Assembly: GCA_033002965.1 (NCBI GenBank)
Contig: JAURVB010008841.1
Location: 42,922-106,921 of the forward strand
Source of the DNA: Piper betle
Lineage: Eukaryota; Streptophyta; Magnoliopsida; Piperales; Piperaceae
Direction: 5' to 3'
Length of the DNA stretch: 64,000 nt
Positions 47,993 to 58,755 of this stretch are shown piece after piece. The position numbers and the translations under genes were made by a program. Below the pieces are notes generated by a model, which saw only the letters and a program-made list of their open reading frames with translations, ran no database searches and had not been told where the DNA came from. Position 1 is the first letter of the stretch; the number at the start of each line of letters is the position of its first letter.

Positions 47993-48497
47993 CACCCCCA
48001 CACTTAAACTTTTGCACGTCCCGAGCAAAATATCATAACAAAGAAAATTTTACTACACAAAAATACTTAGTCCCCATTATGTTCTCATATGATTCTCAAT
48101 CAAACCCTCAAGAGTCAACAAGATGTCAATCAAATCAGAAATTCCCTTTCATCAATCACATCCAAAGAAAGCTCTCTGTGTGTGTGTAGATAGTCCATTG
48201 GCTTATCATTCTCATCTACAACCAAGAGAATACAATCAAGCACATGCTTAAATATGTTCACCTTTCGCTCCCATCTCCACTAATGTAGGCAATGCCAATT
48301 TAATGGAATCAATAGGTCTTTATAGGTTGTAACGGGGCCAGGGGCTAGGGACCAAAAATAGAATAAATAAGATAGAAAAATCAGAGGCTAATATGCACCC
48401 TAGAATTAAAAATCCTTTCTAAATCCTAACATACATGATTAGCTAATCCCTAAACACCGTATCAATATGATCGACAAACTTCCTTAAATGTAGTACG
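47993..48497 (-). mobile_element. Internal 3' fragment of a second element copy, left
   Basis: Direct repeat of 43906-44417 lying outside the 5' LTR, including the polypurine tract. It shows that the 46820-47992 LTR is shared by two tandem copies, the outer one truncated at the palindrome centre. Confidence 0.8.
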
Positions 48498-48509
48498 ACC
48501 TATTTAAAT
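48319..48509. other. Palindrome centre: 191-bp single-copy spacer
   Basis: 48319-48497 continues the left-arm retrotransposon internal sequence (compare 44244-44417). It then joins 'tatttaaat' and the start of the right arm at 48510. 'gacctatt' occurs just before the join (about 48497) and again at 48510. The right arm lacks the mirror of this segment next to the centre, though a copy exists inside it near 52400-52585. Confidence 0.85.
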
Positions 48510-48835
48510 GACCTATTGATTCCATTGAATTGGCATTGCCTACATTAGTGGAGATGGGAGCGAAAGGTGAACATATTTAAGCATGTGCTTGATTGTATTC
48601 TCTTGGTTGCAGATGAGAATGATAAGCCAATGGACTATCACACACACACAGAGAGCTTTCTTTTGGATGTGATTGATGAAAGGGAATTTCTGATTTGATT
48701 GACATCTTGTTGACTCTTGAGGGTTTGATTGAGAATCATATGAGAACATAATGGGGACTAAGTATTTTTGTGTAGTAAAATTTTCTTTGTTATGATATTT
48801 TGCTCGGGACGCGCAAAAGTTTAAGTGTGGGGGTG
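48510..48835 (+). mobile_element. Internal 3' fragment of a second element copy, right
   Basis: Direct repeat of about 52587-52911 upstream of the right 5' LTR. It is shorter than the left-side fragment because the palindrome spacer is single copy. Confidence 0.8.
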
Positions 48836-49993
48836 TGTTAAGTGTTTAAAATATATAATATTTACCCATGTTTTTAATATGATTTTGTACTTCCCGAGTA
48901 TAAACATTATTAATTAAGTAATATTTTACTTTATTATTTTAGTTAATTAATATTTTATTATATATGCTTAACTTTGATGTTTTAATGCAGAAAAAGATGA
49001 ATAAATTAAGCTTTGGATTTGATTGGTCATGACACTTGGCGCCACCCAATGGCTACAATGTCATGGTGTTCAATGGAGTCGAACAGTTGGAAACTTAAAG
49101 GGACATTATAATTAATTAGATTACGTCGATTTGTGAACACCCTCTTCGAATTCTTGTATCTCCACTTCTATATAAAGGGGTGGTCATTTGTTGTTGATCA
49201 TATCTCATCTCTTGGCTTCAGATTGTAGTAGAAGTAGTAGTTTTAGTTTTTGTAATTTCTTTCTCTTTCGTAATAAAAATTAGTTTCTTTTTTATATTAT
49301 TTTCTATTTTTATTATGGAGTAGGCTTTTATTTCGTTCTAGAGAAGAATGGAACTTAACATGATTTAATTGAATTCATTTCAAGCTCTTACTCTTTTATT
49401 CAATCGGATCGTTTGAATTATCATGTTCTAAATGCTAAGAATAGATTGATCACCTATTTCTTAGATCATGAGGTTTAATTAGATTTCGGGAGAAATTAAT
49501 TAGATTAGTCATTGATAATTCATCATACGACGAGTCTTTTGACTTGTTTGTCGTTGTGGTCGGAAGATACACAACACCGTATGCGATTGTAAGGCAATTC
49601 TTAATGCATTATTTTGTTGATTAATCAATTATCACCGGGAGGTAGAAATTGAGGCAAAATAATAGAAGCATGAAGGAGCGGGAGCCACCATGTCATATAA
49701 TTATCCTAGATCGACAATCTGAGGGAATAAAAGATAAGAGTAAGATATGATGAAGATTAAATTCATGTTAAGGGAAATTCGACTCTAGAACGAGTTTTAT
49801 AATTTTAACTTCGCTTTTAATTTAAAGTTATTACTTAGATTCAGTTAAGTTAGTTATTTCTGTTTTGTTCTTAATTTTATTTTCTTTAATTAATTATAGG
49901 AAATTCATCTCCCTGTGGGACGATACTCGAATTTATCATTATATTACTTGTTTCGACCGTGTACACTTGCATGCTATTAAAATTATTCGAACA
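48836..49993 (+). repeat. 5' LTR, right arm
   Basis: 1158 bp, starts tgttaagtg and ends attattcgaaca. Lacks the 15-16 bp duplication. Has right-arm variants such as 'aacttcgctttt' where the left arm mirrors 'gacttctctttt'. Confidence 0.9.
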
Positions 49994-49999
49994 AGTTTT

Positions 50000-50017
50000 T
50001 GGCGCCGTTGCCAGGGA
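50000..50017 (+). other. Primer-binding site, tRNA-Asp type, right element
   Basis: TGGCGCCGTTGCCAGGGA, one base different from the left-arm site (CCAGGG for CCGGGG), 6 bases after the 5' LTR end. Confidence 0.85.
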
Positions 50018-50224
50018 GATCGAATTTTCTTAATTAATTTAGGATTAGAATTTTGAGTGTTTTCTTTTCTTTTTAGATTTTAGTGTCTGATTATATTTTA
50101 AAATAAAAACAAAAAAGAGAAAAAATAAAACTATATCATTGTCTTCTTCCTTGCTATTATTTATTATCATTTGTTTATTAGTGCGGTCACCCTTGTCTTC
50201 TTGTGATTCAAAGATTGAAAGCAC

Positions 50225-51469
50225 TTGAGAAACTTGTGTGCCGCTGGAAGAAGAGCACAAGAACCAATAGAGGAAGAAGCCATGCATTCATGGAGGACTA
50301 CCGGAGTTTTAGAATTAGATGCACTTACTGCTTTATCTGCTCAGGTCAGTGCTTTAACTAATGAAGTTCAAATTCTTAATATACAGAGACAGGTTAAGGC
50401 TGTAGAACCAAGGTGTGAATGGTGTGGACAAGGACATTTTACAGGTCAATGTGCAACAGATCAAGTTAATTACGTAGGCAACTTTATTTGGAACAACAAT
50501 CCCTATTCCAACACCTACAATGCGGGCTGGTGCAATAACCACAATTTTTCATGGAATAATTCTTCACAATCGGTTGCTGTCCCCAATAATCCACCACCAC
50601 CATCACAGCATTATCAACCTCCTTCACTTTCTTTTCAGCAACAACAACCAGATTTGGTCCAAATGTTCAATTCCATGCAACATACCATGCAACAAACTAT
50701 GCAACAATTTATGCAGAATCAGCAACAACAACAACAACAGTTTATGCAACAAGTTATGGTGCAATTAAACAAGGAACCAAGTGAGCGACCCAAGGGTGTA
50801 CTTCCTAGCCAACCAGAACAACCAAGGAATGATGGTCAAGAGCATTGCAAAGCTATAACAACCCAGAGTGGTATTACTTTACAGGAACCAGTTCAGCCCA
50901 ATGAAGTTAAGGAAAAAGATGAAAAACCAAATAACGAAAATGAACTCAATACATTGGTTAGCTTACTCGGATGCAAAGGGGATCAGTTTAGTAATTCATT
51001 ACATAAATCCATAAATTCTCTTTGTGAAGAAGATATTGATGTGGATGAGATGGTTAAAGTATTAGATTCACAACCAATTTTGCGTCAACGATTCAAAGTT
51101 ATGGAAACCTTAGATCTACCATTCTACAGATTGCTGCCATCAATTGAAGTACCACCTATTTTGGAGCTAAAGCAACTTCCAAAACATCTCAGGTATATTT
51201 TCTTAGGGCTTAATGACACTATTCCTATTAGTATATCTTCAGTGCTAACTATATTGCAGAAAGAGAAGCTGATTAGAATATTAAAAGATTACAAGTCAGC
51301 TATTGCTTGGACTATAGCAGACAAACATGGCATCTGGTGTGGTTGTTGGTCATTTTCTCCTGGACAAAAGTTTTTTCCACATGGTGCAATTGAAATTAAG
51401 ACTGAACAAAGGGATCGATCATTTAAAGTCAATAAAGCATGGGTCAAGTCCAAATTCAATTATTCATGA
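50225..51469 (+). CDS. Truncated gag fused to pol remnants, right element
   Basis: Mirror of the left gag-like ORF, also open for 414 codons (first ATG at 50282). Same knuckle, NPYSNTYNAGW signature and pre-RT/integrase-tail junction. About 21 residue differences from the left copy, clustered after the Gln-rich tract (for example KEKDEKPNNENEL against KENNEKPNNKYEI), but no stop or frameshift in either. Preservation of the open frame despite these changes is notable. Confidence 0.8.
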   Translation: MRNLCAAGRRAQEPIEEEAMHSWRTTGVLELDALTALSAQVSALTNEVQILNIQRQVKAVEPRCEWCGQGHFTGQCATDQVNYVGNFIWNNNPYSNTYNAGWCNNHNFSWNNSSQSVAVPNNPPPPSQHYQPPSLSFQQQQPDLVQMFNSMQHTMQQTMQQFMQNQQQQQQQFMQQVMVQLNKEPSERPKGVLPSQPEQPRNDGQEHCKAITTQSGITLQEPVQPNEVKEKDEKPNNENELNTLVSLLGCKGDQFSNSLHKSINSLCEEDIDVDEMVKVLDSQPILRQRFKVMETLDLPFYRLLPSIEVPPILELKQLPKHLRYIFLGLNDTIPISISSVLTILQKEKLIRILKDYKSAIAWTIADKHGIWCGCWSFSPGQKFFPHGAIEIKTEQRDRSFKVNKAWVKSKFNYS

Positions 51470-52896
51470 TAATCATCCACCGACTAATTGATATGAGGGA
51501 GTTCTCTTTCACTTCTTTTTCTTTATTTTTATTTTTGAGGACAACGTTTAGTTTAAGTTTGGGGGTGATGCCTTAATTTTATGCATATTGTTCATGCTTG
51601 ACTCATGTTTAGATTTAGATATACATATATATAGTATAGTTTAGTGTAAAAATTTTATTATGCAATAGTATTTTAGTCTCTTGGTTCAATGATAGATACA
51701 TGTGACTTAGTCTTACCTTTCTTGGGAAAACTTGATTAATTGATATGAGGGATGAACTGAGTAAAAGATTACATTTGAGAGTTGGTTCTCTACCTTATAT
51801 TATTTTCACAATCCTTTGGTTTAGATGATTTCAATGAATGTTTTGCAATAAGGATTGTACATGATGGTCATGACTTTTAGAATTTGCCCTAGCGACTTTC
51901 GAGGCGAAATATTTGGTTTGCCATGTTGATGGAAAATGATATAGGCATTTCTTTTGATGAGTCTGGGCCTTTCTTCAAGCCTACCTAATATAAATTATCC
52001 TTTGTACACAATTTCATGGCCTTTATTATACATATTTGTTTGATTACCCTTATTTTAGCCTTGGCCTTTTTATTGAAAATATATCTTGCTGCTTGAGTCC
52101 TAGCACCCTAGTATTTTGAAATCGTTCTAAATTCTAACAGGGATGAAACTTTGAGTAGTATAGGGGAAGGCATTCGTGTTATAGAGTGGTGATTGAGTAG
52201 ATTGTGTGGACTTTCTTGGCACTTTGCTTTGTAAAAAAAAAAAAAGAAGAAAAAAGAAAAAAGAAAAAGATGAGGCAATGATCCTCCACCAGTAAACACA
52301 AGATGAAGCAATAGTCTTCCACTGGTTTGAAATAAAAGAAAAAAGAAAAAGTAGCAGGTAGTCAATGGAAAATCAAAGCAAAGTTAATTCTTATATTGGG
52401 TCAAGTCGATACTACATTTAAGGAAGTTTGTGTCATATTGATACGGTGTTTGGGGATTTGCTAATCATGTATGTTAGGATTTAGAAAGGATTTTTAATTC
52501 TAGGGTGCATATTAGCCTCTGATTTTTCTATCTTGTCTATTCTATTTTTGGTCCCTAGCCCCTGGCCCCGTTACAACCTATAAAGACCTATTGATTCCAT
52601 TAATTTGGCATTGCCTACATTAGTGGAGATGGGAGCGAAAGGTGAACATATTTAAGCATGTGCTTGATTGTATTCTCTTGGTTGTAGATGAGAATGATAA
52701 GCCAATGGACTATCTACACACACACAGAGAGCTTTCTTTTGGATGTGATTGATGAAAGGGAATTTCTAATTTGATTGACATCTTGTTGACTCTTGAGGGT
52801 TTGATTGAGAATCATATGAGAACATAATGGGGACTAAGTATTTTTGTGTAGTAAAATTTTCTTTGTTATGATATTTTGCTCGGGACGCGCAAAAGT
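51470..52896. other. Non-coding interior of the right element
   Basis: Mirror of 43920-45355. Contains a second polypurine-like tract at about 51551-51566 (taagtttgggggtgat) just after the gag-like ORF. No coding remnant. Confidence 0.7.
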
Positions 52897-52911
52897 TTAA
52901 GTTTGGGGGTG
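52897..52911 (+). other. Polypurine tract, right element
   Basis: ttaagtttgggggtg directly before the 3' LTR. A near-identical tract (taagtgtgggggtg) lies just before the 5' LTR at 48822-48835. Confidence 0.7.
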
Positions 52912-54068
52912 TGTTAAGTGTTTAAAATATATAATATTTACCCATGTTTTTAATATGATTTTGTACTTCCCGAGTATAAACATTATTAATTAAGTAATAT
53001 TTTACTTTATTATTTTAGTTAATTAATATTTTATTATATATGCTTAACTTTGATGTTTTAATGCAGAAAAAGATGAATAAATTAAGCTTTGGATTTGATT
53101 GGTCATGACACTTGGCGCCACCCAATGGCTACAATGTATGGTGTTCAATGGAGTCGAACAGTTGGAAACTTAAAGGGACATTATAATTAATTAGATTACG
53201 TCGATTTGTGAACACCCTCTTCGAATTCTTGTATCTCCACTTCTATATAAAGGGGTGGTCATTTGTTGTTGATCATATCTCATCTCTTGGCTTCAGATTG
53301 TAGTAGAAGTAGTAGTTTTAGTTTTTGTAATTTCTTTCTCTTTCGTAATAAAAATTAGTTTCTTTTTTATATTATTTTCTATTTTTATTATGGAGTAGTT
53401 TTATATTTCGTTCTAGAGAAGAATGGAACTTAACATGATTTAATTGAATTTATTTCAAGCTCTTACTCTTTTATTCAATCGGATTGTTTGAATTATCATA
53501 TTCTTAATGCTAAGAATAGATTGATCACCTATTTCTTAGATCATGAGGTTTAATTAGATTTCGGGAGAAATTAATTAGATTAGTCATTGATAATTCATCA
53601 TACGACGAGTCTTTTGACTTGTTTGTCGTTGTGGTCGGAAGATACACAACACCGTATGCGATTGTAAGGCAATTCTTAATGCATTATTTTGTTGATTAAT
53701 CAATTATCACCGGGAGGTAGAAATTGAGGCAAAATAATAGAAGCATGAAGGAGCGGGAGCCACCATGTCATATAATTATCCTAGATCGACAATCCGAGGG
53801 AATAAAAGATAAGAGTAAGATTTGATGAAGATTAAATTCATGTTAAGGGAAATTCGACTCTAGAACGAGTTTTATAATTTTAACTTCGCTTTTAATTTAA
53901 AGTTATTACTTAGATTTAGTTAAGTTAATTATTTTTGTTTTGCTCTTAATTTTATTTTCTTTAATTAATTATAGGAAATTCATCTCCCTGTGGGACGATA
54001 CTTGAATTTATCATTATATTACTTGTTTCGACCGTGTATACTTGCATGTTATTGAAAATAGTCTAACA
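52912..54068 (+). repeat. 3' LTR, right arm
   Basis: 1157 bp, starts tgttaagtg and ends atagtctaaca. Lacks the 15-16 bp duplication and carries the same right-arm variants as 48836-49993. Confidence 0.9.
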
Positions 54069-54412
54069 CCCCCCTTCCTTGTTTTGCCATGCTACCGCTA
54101 GCCGCCGCGCGGGAGGGGTGGGCGGCTTGGGGGTGGGGGATCGCGTGGGTGGGAGTGGCGGCTGCAAGTGTGGGCGGGGGCGGGGGCGGGGGAGGGGGTG
54201 GGGGGACCGTGGCTGCGGATGGGGCTGAGGGGGCGAGGTGGGGCCAGGGGCAGGGTGTGGCTGGTGGCGGAGCGTGGCCAGGGGTAGGCAGCGGAAACCG
54301 GCGAGGGCGGGAAGGCTAAATAAAAAGAGAAGGAAGAGAAACGCGGGATCGGGTTTGGGCCGTTGGATCTGATCCAACAGCCCATATTTGGCAGCGTTGG
54401 AATGCTGCCAAA
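54069..54412. repeat. Twin-hairpin GC-rich island, right copy
   Basis: Mirror of 42390-42732. Hairpins at about 54356-54384 and 54389-54412. The GC-rich part carries several small indels relative to the left copy. Confidence 0.6.
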
Positions 54413-54904
54413 AGGGGTCAGTGCATAATAATTGCCCCCTATATATATATATATAGAAATGTTGTGCTTATATAAATATACAGAACATTAAACTATTGAG
54501 CCCCAAGTCAATGAGCAAGCTATGAAACATTGATCTGGGAGACAATTTGGCTCATTTACCTCTGCAAGTAAACATGTATAATGGACCCAGAAAAATGTTC
54601 CTGATGATATAGAACAAAGTGATATCGACAACAGTAATGGGTCCTTTCTCCTCGGCCATGTCTAGCTCGTTTGTACCTTGTACAGCAGTTTTTACATTGT
54701 ATTCTCCATAACCAACCAAAACGGCAGTACTACAATTAACTAGATAGAACCAAATACATGTATATGTGTGTATATATATATATGCATCTCTTCATTACGA
54801 ATATAATTCTTACTTTATAGTAATTGAATAGTCCTCATGTTCGGGAAACATTCTCTGAGTGTATGGGTATGTGTTAAGCATAAACATATATATGTCCAGA
54901 GCTG

Positions 54905-54938
<34 letters not shown>

Positions 54939-57239
54939 TCGTGCATGCAGAAACAAAGTGTTTATATGTATATATATATGTTAACTGCATGTTATGCCGC
55001 GTTTGTTGTTCATATTGTGTTTGGACATGGAAGCTCACGGGTGTTAGAGGGCAGCCACTAAACCTTGTCTTGAACTGCATCCCGTGAAACCAAATGTGAC
55101 ACAGAAAAACAAACCAGTCATATCCTTTGGAGTGAAACATGAGCCAAGGGAGAGGGCTTTCGGTTTGTTTCTTTGAACATCCTAACCAAAACATGCAACC
55201 TGCTACAAAATTTATAGGTATGATATGCAACTTTTTTTGTTGGGTTTGGGAAGAAAAAGTGTGGTATGGGTTGGCCATCCAAACTCGTGGTTTCAATTTG
55301 ATGTTGGTGTTATGAAGCATTTTTATACCAGCTATAGCTCAGAGAGTAGTAGTACTTGTGTGGACAAAGTTCACATCACCACTCAATTTGTGGGCAACAA
55401 TTTTGCATATACTAATTGTTCCTCCACCTGAGTTTGTGGCATTTGTAATTACTTAGAACAGTACTCAAAATAACTTGTTTGTTCGTAGTTAACTTGTATC
55501 TATTATTCCACATGATTGTTACTTAATAAAATTTCAAAATATCTTTGAGTGACTCATAGTATGCTGATTTGAAAATAGTTGATTTGGCTTCACAACGATT
55601 ATTGATGATAAGACCTTATATATAGTAAATTAACCGTACCCTTTATACTAAAAAAAACCTGGGTCCAATACATGACTATCTTCTACGGTGTAAAAATAAT
55701 TAAGTAATATAGAATTAAGATTTTTCGGCATAAATAATTCCTTATTTAATATTGGACTAACCACCATTCCATGTAATTAGTGGTACACAGCTGGTAAGTT
55801 ATAAAAGTTATCAAAATATTTTTACTTTTAATTTAGCTAAATTAATATTTTAAAATAATTTAAATCATATTTTCATTAATTTCAAATGTAATAATAGCAA
55901 TATATGCTAATTTTATTTAGTGTTCCACATACAAAGATGATATTTGTTGTGAGTTGTACGATAAAGAAAGGCTCCAACCAAAGTTGACGGCGACTGCTCG
56001 ATTAGTAATACAACATAGAAATCCCAAGCCTTTCTTCTTATCATTTTGCATTTCTATGAACAAAGATGAGTGTTTGTTACCCAATGCTCCATTTTCAAAG
56101 ATACCACCAAAATACATACAAGAAGCTAAGAAAGTTCACCAAATGCAATATCCATTCTAGTTTTTGGACAGTTGAAGCAAGAACCAACACAAAGTTTGAT
56201 GTAGATTGAGAGGTGAGAATCAAATTGTGCGCCAGATATGTTGACATGGATATTAGTTAATTCTGTATGCCAAACATACATGCTTTTCCTCGCAAATATA
56301 TGTGGCACACTTATGGGAGAAAGATGGCCATAGTCACATTCCCAAGTTTGAAACACGTTGAGCTGCAAATGTCTTGTTTCATAGTCTGTGGGGAAAGAGT
56401 TGGACACAGAGAAGAAGACAAACCAAGACATTCGACGCGGTTTTAACTTTGATATCTGGAGTAGTAGTACTGGTAAACACAATAAAAAAAAAGCTCATTA
56501 CAACAAAGTTTGAAAGCAGTTTATGGTGCCCAGAAAACAGGCTTCTCTTGCCACAGCATTCCCCATGCAGATAGCTCTCTACCCTTCTTCTTGTTTGATC
56601 TCTTCTTTCTCAAACTCTTGTGCTTGGACGTTTTTTACTTGCATGCCCAGAATAAAAAGGAGGCAAAAAAGTGTTCATGGTTGCGGTTATATTCGGTTTA
56701 CCTGTACAGATTGCCTGAGTTCTTGTCTTGTGTGGTACCCTTGAATCACCCAGCTGCAACGATGTATGTACACAAATGTATACATTGATCAACATATATA
56801 TGGGTACTGTATTTGGGCAAGTCTCATGACCTTTCTTCCCTGCTACATTTCCAAGCTAAGATGGGGACTAGAGAATAGTAGAGAGTTTGGTTGTCTCTGA
56901 TTTTGACGGCTTTCATCTGATATACGTAGACAAGAATATTTACCAGAGACGCGTTGAAGTTAGTGATGAGCTCAAAGAAAAGACAAGGTGGTCACAGTAA
57001 TACTGTAATTTTACTACTTGTAATATGTTGTGTACACATACGAAGATGTTGCTGACCTTGATCCCTTTACAACAGCCACATCCAATCAGGGCCAGCCTGC
57101 ATAGCACCAAGAGAGGAGTTGGAAGAAAATATACATGGATGATTAATTAAGAACAGAAGGTATGTAATCAGACAATGTTACAAGTCGTCGTGGATTTCTG
57201 ACTCGAAATCCCACTGGGGAAGAAAAGCTGCCAGCTAGC
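54413..57239. other. Right-arm AT-rich DNA with TA microsatellites
   Basis: Mirror of about 39574-42389. TA run at about 54904-54936. A 13-bp extra segment near 55403 interrupts the coding-like stretch. No gene recognised. Confidence 0.5.
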
Positions 57240-57512
57240 ATGAACCGCCGTGCCTCATTATATTGCACCATCTGGTACCAACTTAAGACAGTTTTTTTAA
57301 GCTATAAACTATACAGCCATTGTGGAAACTACAAGCCATTTTCTGCATTTTGGGTCTTTGCCCATCTGGGTAGTCTTCTTCAAGATTTTCATCAACACAT
57401 CAACGCGTTGCTCTCTTTCTCTTATCAATTGCCAATATTCCCATCTACATTGGCAGCAATATTGACTACTGCTATTGGAACTATTCTAACCATTGAATTG
57501 AGAAGGAACTAG
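57240..57512 (+). CDS. Hypothetical 90-aa protein, right copy
   Basis: Mirror of 39301-39573 with the same translation. Two putative hydrophobic segments, no recognised domain. Confidence 0.3.
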   Translation: MNRRASLYCTIWYQLKTVFLSYKLYSHCGNYKPFSAFWVFAHLGSLLQDFHQHINALLSFSYQLPIFPSTLAAILTTAIGTILTIELRRN

Positions 57513-58694
57513 AAATCTAGAATGACCAACAAAGGAGAATGTGATGTCTGCATTCGAGTAAAAGGGCCACTAAAAGGTTGCAAGAAATGATTGTATAGAA
57601 CAAAGCGAAAGTGAGGAGCTGCAGGAGTTTAACGGATTTCTTGATTAAAACCCCTGTTTTTTTATGAAAGGGAAGCCAAGAATGATAGCTCTTTTGACCC
57701 CATTCAAGTCAATTGCTGTTGGATCAATATTGATATATGGTGCAGCTTAACTAGGATATTTGTGATTAATAATGTATTCAACAAAGCAATATGATTTGGC
57801 AACAATATTTTGAATGGGATGAGACACATATGGTAGATGAAATGAGGGTTATTAGTAACGGCTTCAACGGATATAAGAGCGAATTATGGGACGTGATTAG
57901 GGCTGCTAACGGATTTATTTGTGTTTTTACATTTTTTTGACGAACATATATCTAATTTTTTTTAGAGAAAGGATTTTGATAATGTAAATTAATTTTGTAA
58001 AAGTTTTGAAAATAATTTTTTTGGAAAAAAGGTTTTCATTAGCCCAAATGCTTGTGGGCTGCACCTAAACGGGTCCCAACAGGTGTTCGATCATCTAAGG
58101 GCATACCGAAGCCATGTACACGGTGCAACAAAAATAAAATCTTCTTTTTAAAATAAAAATTCGAACTCTCTTACTCTGATCATATTTGATCATTGGACGA
58201 AATGTTCATAATTTACATGGTTAACGTTCTAACTACATGATTAAGGCACATAATTAATCATCGTAAACATTTCTACTATCACCCCTTGTCCAACTTTCCT
58301 CTGTTTAGAGTAAGGCTAGGGTCGAACAAACTTCAACTTAAACTAAAATAATTGATCAATCTGAATCAAAATTGTTAGTTCAGTTCAATTTCCACCTTGA
58401 ATAATTTTTTCTAGTTGGTGAAAATTGAAACCAAAACCGACAAAAAGACCGAAAAAACTGAAAAAAAAATCTAAATATCCATGTTTTATAAAAATCCCCA
58501 AAAAAACACTAATAATTCCAAGATTTGTAAGCCACATTGCTAATATAACACAAAATAAAATAGTAATAAGATGATAAAATACTATTGTCACATAGGACAA
58601 TCTAATAATAAGAAAGGTGACGCAATTGCCCAATATAGATGTCGTCATAGAAGTCAATAATAACTCCCCTTCATCTTTCTTCTTCCCTCCCTCT
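57513..58694. other. Right-arm BURP upstream region
   Basis: Mirror of about 37871-39300, lacking the 277-bp segment and with a right-only stretch of about 30 bp near 58241-58270 (gattaaggcacataattaat). No gene recognised. Confidence 0.5.
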
Positions 58695-58702
58695 ATAATA
58701 AA
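58695..58702 (+). promoter_or_regulatory. TATA-like box of the right BURP gene
   Basis: TATAATAA lies 61 bp upstream of the ATG. The left copy has the mirror at about 37863-37870, next to a run of 6 G where the right has 5 C. Confidence 0.45.
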
Positions 58703-58755
58703 CTCACTCCCCCACCATTACTCACTCACACTGCCAACGCTCTTCGCCGGCAACA

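Larger units (their letters stand above)
32592..48318 (+). repeat. Left arm of a giant palindrome
   Basis: The whole segment is repeated as its reverse complement at 48510-63973. Paired positions sum to 96565 near the outer end, about 96564 at the BURP gene, 96813 at 39.3-40.2 kb, 96825 at the gag-like ORF and 96828 at the inner end. Matching therefore runs end to end with only small net indels apart from one of about 280 bp. Outer edge: gaagatagattgc (32592-32604) mirrors gcaatctatcttc (63961-63973), and the next base no longer matches. Confidence 0.97.
48836..54068 (+). mobile_element. Deleted Tat/Athila-type LTR retrotransposon with only a gag-like ORF, right arm
   Basis: Mirror of the left-arm element: 5' LTR 48836-49993, primer site 50000-50017, gag-like ORF 50225-51469, polypurine tract 52897-52911, 3' LTR 52912-54068. 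LTRs are about 1157-1158 bp, 15-16 bp shorter than the left-arm pair. Internal 3' sequence with its own polypurine tract lies upstream of the 5' LTR (48510-48835), again indicating a tandem arrangement cut by the palindrome centre. Confidence 0.85.

Noticed and set aside
42733..54068. One composite transposon with inverted ends spanning the centre
   Set aside because: Symmetry does not stop at the TE boundaries but continues for 10 kb on each side through the BURP genes, so the palindrome is not a TE with terminal inverted repeats. The flanks (gggggg and cccccc) are mirror images, not a target duplication.
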